Assembly (NCBI GenBank): GCA_035291705.1
Contig: DATDRM010000166.1
Span: forward strand, 1-30,227
Direction: 5' to 3'
Length of the DNA: 30,227 nt
DNA from: DATDRM01 sp035291705
Lineage (GTDB): Bacteria > Chloroflexota > Anaerolineae > Anaerolineales > UBA4823
Below the pieces are notes generated by a model. That model searched no databases. It was given only the letters and a program-made list of their open reading frames with translations, and was not told the DNA's origin. Position numbers and translations under genes: made by a program. The number at the start of each line of letters is the position of its first letter. The first letter of the stretch is position 1. Below, piece after piece: positions 24,412-30,227 of the stretch.

Positions 24412-25166
24412 GTGAATACCTGGCCAGCCTGGGGTGGTTTCTATTTCTGTTGGGAGGGTTAATTTTTTTACAGCACCGCCTCCACTTTGAGATCCAGGCT
24501 GTATTGTTATTGCTGACCAGGCGTAGTGATTTGACAATTGCGCTGTTTTCAATCCTGTTCCTGCCAGGAGTCCTGATCCATGAAACAAGTCACTTCCTCA
24601 TGGCAAAGCTCTTAGGAGTAAAAACCGGGCGGATCTCGTTCATTCCCCAACCTTTGGCGAATGGCCGGCTGCAATTGGGATTTGTCGAGACTGCACCGAC
24701 CGATCTGGTGCGCGATGTCTTGATCGGCAGCACGCCCTTACTGGTCGGTGGGGCGGTTGCCGCCTATATCGGGCTTTTCCAGTTAGGTATAGTTAACTAC
24801 TGGAACGAGCTATTATCTGGAAAAATTGGGAACTTGCTTACTGAACTTCCCCAACTGTATAGCCAGCGTGATTTTTGGCTATGGTTTTACCTGATCTTTG
24901 TTGTAAGCAGCACCATGTTTCCATCTGCTTCCGACCGCCGGGCCTGGTTGCCAATTACTATCATCGCCGGGAGTCTGCTCGGATTGGTTTTATTGGCCGG
25001 GGCTGGACCGTGGATGCTGGTTCATCTTGCTCCCCCAACAAACAAGTTACTGCAGGTTTTGACAGTGATATTCGGAATCAGTTTGACTATCCACCTGGTA
25101 CTCTTGTTCCCGTTTTTCATAGTACGAACTTTGCTAAATCGGCTAACAGGATTGAAAGTAAGATAG
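24408..25166 (+). CDS. Membrane protein with HExxH motif (M50-like zinc metalloprotease candidate)
   Basis: 252 residues with about five to six hydrophobic helices (for example 8-22, 43-57, 100-120, 155-172, 185-207 and 215-240). Within the second helix is HETSH (58-62), followed by FLMAKLLGVKTG and FIPQP. This resembles the HExxH-F-A-K arrangement of M50 site-2 proteases and their relatives. The usual second M50 motif (NxxPxPxxDG) is not seen; a GSTPLLVGGA segment sits roughly where the GPxxN region would be. It could therefore be a distant M50 relative or a non-protease. The GTG start overlaps the tpiA stop; a second GTG at 24412 is out of this frame. It is the last gene of the glycolytic unit. 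Confidence 0.72.
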   Translation: MSEYLASLGWFLFLLGGLIFLQHRLHFEIQAVLLLLTRRSDLTIALFSILFLPGVLIHETSHFLMAKLLGVKTGRISFIPQPLANGRLQLGFVETAPTDLVRDVLIGSTPLLVGGAVAAYIGLFQLGIVNYWNELLSGKIGNLLTELPQLYSQRDFWLWFYLIFVVSSTMFPSASDRRAWLPITIIAGSLLGLVLLAGAGPWMLVHLAPPTNKLLQVLTVIFGISLTIHLVLLFPFFIVRTLLNRLTGLKVR

Positions 25167-25211
25167 GCAGGTTGTCTCTGTTGGATGACGGGGATAATCC
25201 AAATGTTTTTA

Positions 25212-25220
25212 TGTTAGAAT
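25212..25220 (+). promoter_or_regulatory. Extended -10 candidate for the NusG-like gene
   Basis: TGT followed directly by TAGAAT, giving a leader of about 115 bases to the ATG at 25342. An alternative upstream is TTGTCT (25172-25177) with GATAAT (25193-25198), but its 15-base spacer is short. The rest of the 25167-25341 gap holds T-rich runs (about 25304-25323) and no gene. Confidence 0.35.
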
Positions 25221-25341
25221 ACCCTGGAACACCTGTTGGCGATCATTCGTAAAAGAATAGTGATGATTGGATGACACATCGCAGAGGTGAATAAACCACG
25301 AGAGTGTTTTTTTGTTGTTTTTTCCGGAAAGGTCGAAATTG

Positions 25342-25854
25342 ATGGCACAATACTGGTACGCACTGCGCAGCAAGCCGCGTAAGGAAGAAGTCCTGTGGCA
25401 GAAAATGCGTGCTGAAGAGATCGAAGTTTTCTTTCCGCGGATTAGAGTACAACCGGTCAACCCCCGCTCCAGAAAGTTGAAACCATATTTCCCGGGGTAT
25501 ATGTTTGTATTCATCGACCTGGACGAGGTTGGCATTTCGACATTTCAATGGATGCCTCATGCAATTGGCCTGGTAAGTTTTGATAGTGAGCCAGCAACGG
25601 TCCCTGATAACTTGATTCAAGCTATCCGAAAGCGAGTAGAAGAAATATCTGCCGCGGGTGGTGAGTTCTTCGACGGATTAAAACCGGGAGATGCTGTAAA
25701 CATCAGCAACGGGCCATTTGTGGGGTATCAGGCGATTTTTGATGCCCGTCTGCCGGGCAGTGAACGAGTTCGGGTATTGATCCAGATGTTAAGTGATCGG
25801 CGGGTACCGGTTGAGTTAGGCGCTGGACAAGTTGAGCGAAAGAAACAATCCTGA
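25342..25854 (+). CDS. NusG-paralogue transcription antiterminator (RfaH/LoaP-like)
   Basis: 170 residues. The N-terminal NGN domain (about 1-105) opens with YWYALRSKPRKE and contains PYFPGYMFVF, the conserved RNA-polymerase-clamp-binding segment. The C-terminal KOW domain (about 115-160) carries KPGDAVNISNGPFVGYQAIF. Housekeeping NusG normally sits with secE and ribosomal genes. This copy stands in front of a TPR protein and a flippase, the classic place for the specialised paralogues RfaH, LoaP and UpxY, which let polymerase read through long polysaccharide operons. I use the ATG at 25342; an in-frame TTG at 25312 would add ten residues before the usual NGN start. AAAGG lies about 9 bases before the ATG. 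Its targets are inferred. Confidence 0.88.
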   Translation: MAQYWYALRSKPRKEEVLWQKMRAEEIEVFFPRIRVQPVNPRSRKLKPYFPGYMFVFIDLDEVGISTFQWMPHAIGLVSFDSEPATVPDNLIQAIRKRVEEISAAGGEFFDGLKPGDAVNISNGPFVGYQAIFDARLPGSERVRVLIQMLSDRRVPVELGAGQVERKKQS

Positions 25855-25874
25855 ATCTACAGATCGGTAAATCC

Positions 25875-25929
25875 AGATCATGGGATCTTCCTTCAGATAT
25901 CTTATGGGATGTCGGATAGGCGGAGCATG
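25875..25929 (+). promoter_or_regulatory. Leader hairpin and ops-like element before the TPR gene
   Basis: AGATC (25875-25879), loop ATGG and GATCT (25884-25888) form a 5-pair hairpin 20 bases after the NusG-like gene. About 30 bases on is GGCGGAGCATG (25919-25929), which differs from the RfaH-recruiting ops core GGCGGTAGCNTG by one missing T. Either could be where the antiterminator is loaded, but the match is short and may be chance. The second also overlaps possible start codons of the TPR gene. Confidence 0.25.
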
Positions 25930-27363
25930 CCTTTTATGAACCCAAAGTTACGCACTCCCCTATTTATTATTGGTCTGGCGATAATCTTAGTTATCGGGAT
26001 TTTGATCCTTCAACATGCACTCAGCCTCTACTACCAAATTAAAGGTGGCCAGCAGACTCAAAATGTGTTGAAGACATTTGAAGATCTCTCGGATTTAGGG
26101 CTCACTTGTCATGCGATCCCTCCTGAGAATAGGACCGCAAAAACAAAAATAGAACAAGCTATTCTTAATCTCAACAGAGCACTAGCTTATGACTCAAGGA
26201 ATTCTCAAGCTTATCTCTACCTCGGGAAGGCGTATTGCTTGCTTGGAGAGCCCTCCAATGCCAAAGAAAATTATTTCATATACACGCAACTAAGACCCGC
26301 TAATCCACTTGGATATCTTGGTCTTGGTTTTGCAAATGAATTATTAAATAAGCAGGCTTCAGCAAAAACTGCTTGGGAATCAGCAGGATTAACTTCACAG
26401 GATTTTAACGAGGCCGGGGACGAGGCATACCAGGCAAAGCAATACCAAGTTGCCCTGCGGTGGTATACGCGATCGCTGTTGATGGAGCCGGAAAAGGCAC
26501 AGCCTTGGTTAAGTCTTGGCCAAGTATTTGATGCGATGTCAGAACCTGAAAAAGCTCTGGATGCATACCAAGAGGCTTGGAGATATGATCCAGAGCTCAG
26601 TACCAGAGAATTAGTAAATGCTTTAAAGAGACAAGAGGATTTTAAATCAATCGAAGATGTCCTCCGGCAGGCGCTAAATGGATTTCCGAAATCTCCAGAA
26701 CGGCTATCCTGGTGGCAAGAACTAGGAAATTCTATAAGGTCCCAAGAAAATTGGGGCGAACAGGTAAAAGTGTACCAAGCCGCAATTCGAGAATTTCCTG
26801 AAGATCCTGAGTTACATATCGCTATAGGTTGGGCGTATTATGAACGAGGTGATGGTTTACAGCTAGCCCAAAAAGAATTTGAGCAAGCTATCGCATTAAA
26901 CGATGAAAATGCGGAAGGATATTTTGCCATTTGGCAACTACTTGTTCGGGAAGGCAGATTAGAGCAAGCCGAGCAGTGGTTCCCGCTTGCAATGAAGCGG
27001 AATACAAACAATCCCGGTTGGTTTGTAACTTTAGCCGATGCTGCTTATAAGAAGAACCATCTGTTCCTAGCGCAAGAAATATTAAAAAAAGTCATTATCC
27101 ATTTTCCCGATTTTGATCCTGCTTATTATGAGCTTTCTAGGAGTTATTTAAAAGATAATCAACTTGATAAAGCTGTTGAAGCGATAGAGGCAGCCTTGAA
27201 AATTATGAGTCCTCCGAAACCTTGGTACTATTTAAGGGCGGGACAAATTTATGAGAGAATCGGTGACTTAAATAAAGCGGTCAGTGCGTATGAGCAAGCA
27301 TTGGAAGTCGATCCAAATAATGAAGCTGCTCGTCAATCCATAGAGCGATTGGAAAACAAATAA
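25909..27363 (+). CDS. Membrane-anchored TPR-repeat protein
   Basis: 484 residues. One N-terminal membrane helix (about 17-40, LFIIGLAIILVIGILIL) is followed by tandem tetratricopeptide repeats from about residue 85 to the end, such as AYLYLGKAYCLLGEPSNAKE, PWLSLGQVFDAMSEPEKALD and PWYYLRAGQIYERIGDLNKA. It probably scaffolds envelope proteins on the outer face of the membrane. No enzyme motif is seen. Three ATGs are possible: 25909, 25927 and 25936. None has an ideal ribosome-binding site (ATAGG is 7 bases before 25927), so the true N-terminus may be 6 to 9 residues shorter. Base use turns clearly AT-richer here than in the genes to the left, suggesting a laterally acquired polysaccharide locus. 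Confidence 0.83.
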   Translation: MSDRRSMPFMNPKLRTPLFIIGLAIILVIGILILQHALSLYYQIKGGQQTQNVLKTFEDLSDLGLTCHAIPPENRTAKTKIEQAILNLNRALAYDSRNSQAYLYLGKAYCLLGEPSNAKENYFIYTQLRPANPLGYLGLGFANELLNKQASAKTAWESAGLTSQDFNEAGDEAYQAKQYQVALRWYTRSLLMEPEKAQPWLSLGQVFDAMSEPEKALDAYQEAWRYDPELSTRELVNALKRQEDFKSIEDVLRQALNGFPKSPERLSWWQELGNSIRSQENWGEQVKVYQAAIREFPEDPELHIAIGWAYYERGDGLQLAQKEFEQAIALNDENAEGYFAIWQLLVREGRLEQAEQWFPLAMKRNTNNPGWFVTLADAAYKKNHLFLAQEILKKVIIHFPDFDPAYYELSRSYLKDNQLDKAVEAIEAALKIMSPPKPWYYLRAGQIYERIGDLNKAVSAYEQALEVDPNNEAARQSIERLENK

Positions 27364-27391
27364 TCTTAAACTGAAGAATCGAATTTTGATT

Positions 27392-28861
27392 ATGTCCTCA
27401 ATCAAGGATCTTAGCAAAGATATATCGATTTATGCGATTGGTAATATAGCTCAAAGAGCAGTTATATTTATATTGTTACCGCTCTATACGAATGTGCTAA
27501 GCATGTCTGAGTATGGATTGGTTGAGACGATCGCAGTAACCATCCAAATCTTGATTTTTTTCATGGATATAGGGATGAGCCGCAGCGTTTTAAGATATTA
27601 TTCGCGCTATCAAGATGATCCCAGCCAGTTGGGGCATTTGACTACAACTGGTTTGATTTTAATGCTTTTTTCGGGGATTTCTACTTTAGCTGTAGGCATT
27701 CTGTTTCAAAAATCATTATCCAACATCCTCTTTGGTGATCCAAAATATTCCACAGTCCTCATATGGACTTTAATTTCTTCATTTCTTCAAACTGTTAATT
27801 TATGGATCGTTATACTATATCGAGCTAAGCGCCAAGCCGGAAGATATGTGTTAGTTTCGATCCTTAATCTGGTCATGCTGACTGCTTTGACCTTTTATTT
27901 TGTTCGATACCTGCGCTTAGGAGTTTTTGGAGTGCTGTATGCACAATGTATTGTTTATCTGTTAATCGATACCGCTTTGCTCGCTGGAACCCTAAATCTC
28001 CGCCGCGGCCAAATTGGTTTTTCCTGGGGCTTAGCCCGCCAACTTTTCAACTTTGGATTTCCTCTGATTTTTACGATGGCGGGTATGTTAGCGATGAATT
28101 CCATTGATCGCTTTTTCCTCGTCCATTTTAGGGGTTTCGAAGATGTAGCCATATATTCACTAGGTGTGAGAATTGCTGCTATGCTTGGAATGCTCACGGT
28201 AACCCCTTTTCAACTCGCTTGGGGACCTTTTTTGTTTTCCAAAGAAAAACAAGATATGAGCAAATTCGCTTCTCGTTTTTTCACTTATCTTATTTTTATT
28301 CTTACATTTGGGGGAACGATCTTCTTGTTTTTCAGCAAAGAACTCGTCTTATTATTATCTTCAGAAAACTATTTAGACTCTCAAGGTGTTGTCGTTTTTA
28401 TGCTCGTATCGATAGCCTTAATGGGGGTTTATTATTGGGCTGGCGGGTTGGTAAATCTGGTTGAAAAAACCTGGAAGCTAGGGTTCATTGTTATTTTTGC
28501 CGCTATTAGTAATGTCACCCTTAATTATATTCTTACTCCTAAATTTGGTTGGGTTGGAGCAGCTTGGTCGGACGTACTGGCTACTGGTATTGCTGCTGGC
28601 CTGACCTTCTCAATAGCCATAAAAAATTACCACATTTCATTTGAAAATAGACGAATCCTAATTATTGGTCTATTTATATTTTGTTCATGGTCATTCTATT
28701 TTTTAACTCAGAATACAATTGTTGGGTGGGCTAGCGTAGGCATGCGAGTGATCGCACTATTGGTTGGTTTATTACTATTCATCCCAATGCATTTCATTAC
28801 CGACTATGAATATAAAAAAGTGCGCGGAATGATTACTTCGATAAAAACGCGGTATTCTTAA
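27392..28861 (+). CDS. Wzx-like polysaccharide flippase (MOP superfamily)
   Basis: 489 residues with about 12 to 14 membrane helices along the whole chain. The opening (DLSKDISIYAIGNIAQRAVIF, then LLPLYTNVLSMSEYGLVE) is typical of polysaccharide-export flippases of the MOP superfamily, which move lipid-linked oligosaccharide units across the inner membrane. The Arg/Asp pair in DRFFLVHF (about residue 235) is common in the family. The ATG at 27392 is used; an in-frame TTG at 27386 adds two residues. It follows the TPR gene by 28 bases and has the same AT-rich composition. The insertion sequence begins 45 bases after its stop, so whatever followed in this operon is displaced or cut off. No glycosyltransferases of the locus are in the window. 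Confidence 0.9.
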   Translation: MSSIKDLSKDISIYAIGNIAQRAVIFILLPLYTNVLSMSEYGLVETIAVTIQILIFFMDIGMSRSVLRYYSRYQDDPSQLGHLTTTGLILMLFSGISTLAVGILFQKSLSNILFGDPKYSTVLIWTLISSFLQTVNLWIVILYRAKRQAGRYVLVSILNLVMLTALTFYFVRYLRLGVFGVLYAQCIVYLLIDTALLAGTLNLRRGQIGFSWGLARQLFNFGFPLIFTMAGMLAMNSIDRFFLVHFRGFEDVAIYSLGVRIAAMLGMLTVTPFQLAWGPFLFSKEKQDMSKFASRFFTYLIFILTFGGTIFLFFSKELVLLLSSENYLDSQGVVVFMLVSIALMGVYYWAGGLVNLVEKTWKLGFIVIFAAISNVTLNYILTPKFGWVGAAWSDVLATGIAAGLTFSIAIKNYHISFENRRILIIGLFIFCSWSFYFLTQNTIVGWASVGMRVIALLVGLLLFIPMHFITDYEYKKVRGMITSIKTRYS

Positions 28862-28906
28862 TTTAACTTTGATTTGCCGTGGTTGGGAACTTAATCTATT
28901 ATTAAT

Positions 28907-28932
28907 GGCTCTCCCGACATTAACGGGAAAAC
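28907..28932 (+). repeat. Left terminal inverted repeat of the ISL3 element
   Basis: 26 bases beginning GGCTCTCCCG and containing TTAACG. They match the inverted right end at 21 of 26 positions (differences at positions 7, 11, 13, 20 and 25). Confidence 0.88.
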
Positions 28933-29000
28933 ATAAAACTGGTGACGAAAGGCGAGAGATTTGGTAACATCTGCAACAACTTTTCTTGCGAGGTGTGCAG

Positions 29001-29459
29001 ATGGCCGAATACCCTCTCCTGACCGAACTCTTGGACTTTACCAATGTATCCGTCACCCACTATCAGCTTGTGGGCCAAAACCGGATCAACCTGTTTCTCG
29101 AGTCGACCATGCCTGTGGCTATCTGTCCGGACTGTGGGCAGGTGAGCACTGAACTCCACGACATTGGCGAGCCACAGATGATCCGGGACTTGCCGATCTG
29201 GAACCGGCGTTGCTGGCTGCGTTATACGCCCAGGCGTTTCAAATGTGCTCACTGTCGGGACACCTTTGTCGAACGGGTCGCTTGGCGAGAAGTCGGACGA
29301 GACTACACAATGCGCTACGAGCAGCATATCTATCAGCGTTCCCGGCGAGAGCCAATTGCCCAGGTAGCCCAGGACGAAGGCCTGAGTGAAGACATTGTCC
29401 AAGGCATCTTCGAGCGCTGGGCAAAAAAACGATCCAGGCGCGGGGTTGGCCGGTCGTGA
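29001..29459 (+). CDS. ISL3 transposase, first frame (zinc ribbon and helix-turn-helix)
   Basis: 152 residues when read without frameshift. It contains a zinc ribbon with C42/C45 (CPDC) and C82/C85 (CAHC), which in ISL3 enzymes helps bind the terminal repeats. A helix-turn-helix follows (about 115-140, EPIAQVAQDEGLSEDIVQGIF). The ATG is preceded by GAGGTG (28990-28995). An in-frame TTG at 28986 lies upstream of that site and is not used. The frame closes at 29457-29459, shortly after the A7 run. Shifting -1 at that run joins it to the catalytic part, giving a protein of about 404 residues, the normal size for the family. Alone it would be a DNA-binding protein that could act as an inhibitor of transposition. 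Confidence 0.88.
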   Translation: MAEYPLLTELLDFTNVSVTHYQLVGQNRINLFLESTMPVAICPDCGQVSTELHDIGEPQMIRDLPIWNRRCWLRYTPRRFKCAHCRDTFVERVAWREVGRDYTMRYEQHIYQRSRREPIAQVAQDEGLSEDIVQGIFERWAKKRSRRGVGRS

Positions 29460-29476
29460 AGGTGTTGTGCCTGGAT
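29423..29476 (+). other. Candidate programmed -1 frameshift site (A7 heptamer plus stem-loop)
   Basis: In the first frame the codons read GCA AAA AAA CGA, giving the slippery heptamer A AAA AAA (29423-29429). Two bases later begins a stem: ATCCAGGCGCGG (29432-29443) pairs with the segment 29465-29476 (ending GCCTGGAT), 12 pairs of which 3 are G-U, with a 21-base loop. A -1 slip continues as T-I-Q-A-R-G-W-P-V into the second frame. Confidence 0.6.
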
Positions 29477-30214
29477 GAAATCGCTCTGCACAAAGGGCAT
29501 GGCGACTACCGGCTGGTCATTTCGGCGCCCGAACTGGGGATCGTTTTGGATGTCCTGCCCGACCGGCGCAAAGAAAGCCTGGAAGCTTGGTTTGACGAGC
29601 GGGGCGCCGAGTGGTGTGCGCAGGTAGAAGTCTGCTGTGCGGACATGTGGGACGCTTACCATGAAGCGGCGCAGGCCAAGCTGCCGAATGTCCGCCGGGT
29701 AGTGGATCGCTTTCATGTGATGAAGAACCTGAATGATGCCCTTAGCAAGACCCGGCGCAGCATTCAAAACCAGGCGGATGAAGATACGAAGGCGCTTCTC
29801 AAAGGCTGTCGCTGGTTGTTGGTCAAGAACCGAGAGAACCTGACGGACGAAGAGCGGGACAAACTGGACAAGATGCTGGCCGCTTCGCCGGAATTGAAGA
29901 CGTGTTACGAGTTGAAGGAAGGCTTTCGTCATTGGTTCAACCAGCATTCAGATCGTCAAGCAGCCAAAGCAGCCTTGCAAGACTGGATGGCTCGAGTAAA
30001 AGCCACTGGTTTTAAAGCGCTTCAGGCATTCGTCAGGACACTCACCAACTGGCTGGAGTCGATTCTGAACTACTTTGATGGTCGTCATAGCAATGGTTTT
30101 GCAGAAGGTGTCAATTTGAAGGTCAAGATGATCAATCGGCGTGGGTTTGGCTACCGTAACTTTCAGCATTTTCGTTTGCATGTCTTGGTTGCCTTTGAGC
30201 CGGTTTCACGTTAA
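29456..30214 (+). CDS. ISL3 transposase, second frame (DDE catalytic domain)
   Basis: 252 residues from a GTG at 29456, but the frame is open back through the A7 run at 29423-29429 and is probably reached by a -1 shift. The DDE_Tnp_ISL3 triad is visible: Asp7 in CLDEIALHKGH, Asp63 (or Asp66) in CADMWDAY, and Glu217 in SNGFAEGVN, followed by the typical RRGFGYRNFQHFRLH. The GTG overlaps the stop of the first frame (GTGA), so reinitiation is another way to make it. The stop codon (30212-30214) lies inside the right inverted repeat. No inactivating change apart from the frame break is seen. Confidence 0.9.
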   Translation: MKVLCLDEIALHKGHGDYRLVISAPELGIVLDVLPDRRKESLEAWFDERGAEWCAQVEVCCADMWDAYHEAAQAKLPNVRRVVDRFHVMKNLNDALSKTRRSIQNQADEDTKALLKGCRWLLVKNRENLTDEERDKLDKMLAASPELKTCYELKEGFRHWFNQHSDRQAAKAALQDWMARVKATGFKALQAFVRTLTNWLESILNYFDGRHSNGFAEGVNLKVKMINRRGFGYRNFQHFRLHVLVAFEPVSR

Positions 30215-30227
30215 AGCCGGAAGAGCC
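30202..30227 (-). repeat. Right terminal inverted repeat of the ISL3 element
   Basis: The last 26 bases of the window. Read on the minus strand it begins GGCTCTTCCGG and matches the left repeat at 21 of 26 positions. The transposase stop codon lies within it. Confidence 0.88.

Larger units (their letters stand above)
28907..30227 (+). mobile_element. ISL3-family insertion sequence, complete (1321 bp)
   Basis: It is bounded by 26-base imperfect inverted repeats that start GGCTCT, with a two-frame transposase between them carrying the ISL3 zinc ribbon and a DDE triad. The right repeat ends on the final base of the window, so the right flank and the target duplication cannot be checked. The eight bases on the left are TTATTAAT; ISL3 elements typically duplicate 8 bases, often AT-rich. 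The element is GC-richer than the flippase gene it follows. Confidence 0.92.

Noticed and set aside
25304..25323. T-rich runs as an intrinsic terminator before the NusG-like gene
   Set aside because: Only a 3-pair CAC/GTG stem precedes the T run, too weak for a standard terminator. A role as an attenuator was considered but not supported.
28920..29402. Minus-strand frames across the insertion sequence
   Set aside because: Shadows of the transposase frames; the sense strand carries the zinc ribbon and DDE motifs.

Overview
The window reads as chromosomal DNA from a bacterium, most likely a Chloroflexota member of the Anaerolineae type. This is an inference from gene style: a large CpXC-domain protein, a membrane-tailed Ser/Thr kinase divergent from an FHA-winged-helix regulator, a YvcK with an N-terminal membrane hairpin beside gap-pgk-tpiA, and moderately high GC. 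I cannot confirm it without a search. Gene packing is dense: no gap exceeds about 180 bases. I saw no rRNA, tRNA or CRISPR array.

Layout. 1-1310 (minus): the 5' end of uppP (cell-wall lipid carrier recycling) runs off the window and is coupled to tgt (queuosine tRNA modification). 1404-6746 (plus): a four-gene unit of class III aminotransferase, soluble GAF-PAS histidine kinase, CpXC protein and WecB-type UDP-GlcNAc 2-epimerase. It has a recognisable promoter at its head and an intrinsic terminator at its end. 6741-9319 (minus): FHA-winged-helix regulator, ATP-grasp ligase and esterase-fold hydrolase, almost without spacing. 9372-10361 (plus): a tail-anchored Ser/Thr kinase divergent from them, which looks like the natural partner of the FHA protein. 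10365-17227 (minus): AAA ATPase, glycerophosphodiesterase, Thr/Ser dehydratase-type PLP enzyme, an unpaired CoA-transferase beta-like protein, and a large secreted GH3-fold protein whose catalytic motifs look altered.

17340-18023 (plus) is a GT2 glycosyltransferase, tail-to-tail with recJ (18001-19749, minus). 19878-25166 (plus) holds yvcK, gap, pgk, tpiA and a membrane HExxH protein. This is central glycolysis next to a factor known for control of carbon flow and cell-wall precursors. A long perfect hairpin lies just before the pgk ribosome-binding site. 25342-28861 (plus) is the start of a surface-polysaccharide locus: a NusG/RfaH/LoaP-like antiterminator, a membrane-anchored TPR protein and a Wzx-like flippase. 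The last two are visibly AT-richer than the rest.

The right end (28907-30227) is a complete ISL3-family insertion sequence. Its right inverted repeat is the last 26 bases of the window. Its transposase is split into two frames at an in-frame A AAA AAA heptamer, followed two bases later by a 12-pair stem. The catalytic residues and both ends are intact, so programmed -1 frameshifting is a serious possibility. Other observations include three genes whose -10 box sits 7-8 bases before the start codon (probable leaderless mRNAs) and operator-like palindromes in front of yvcK.
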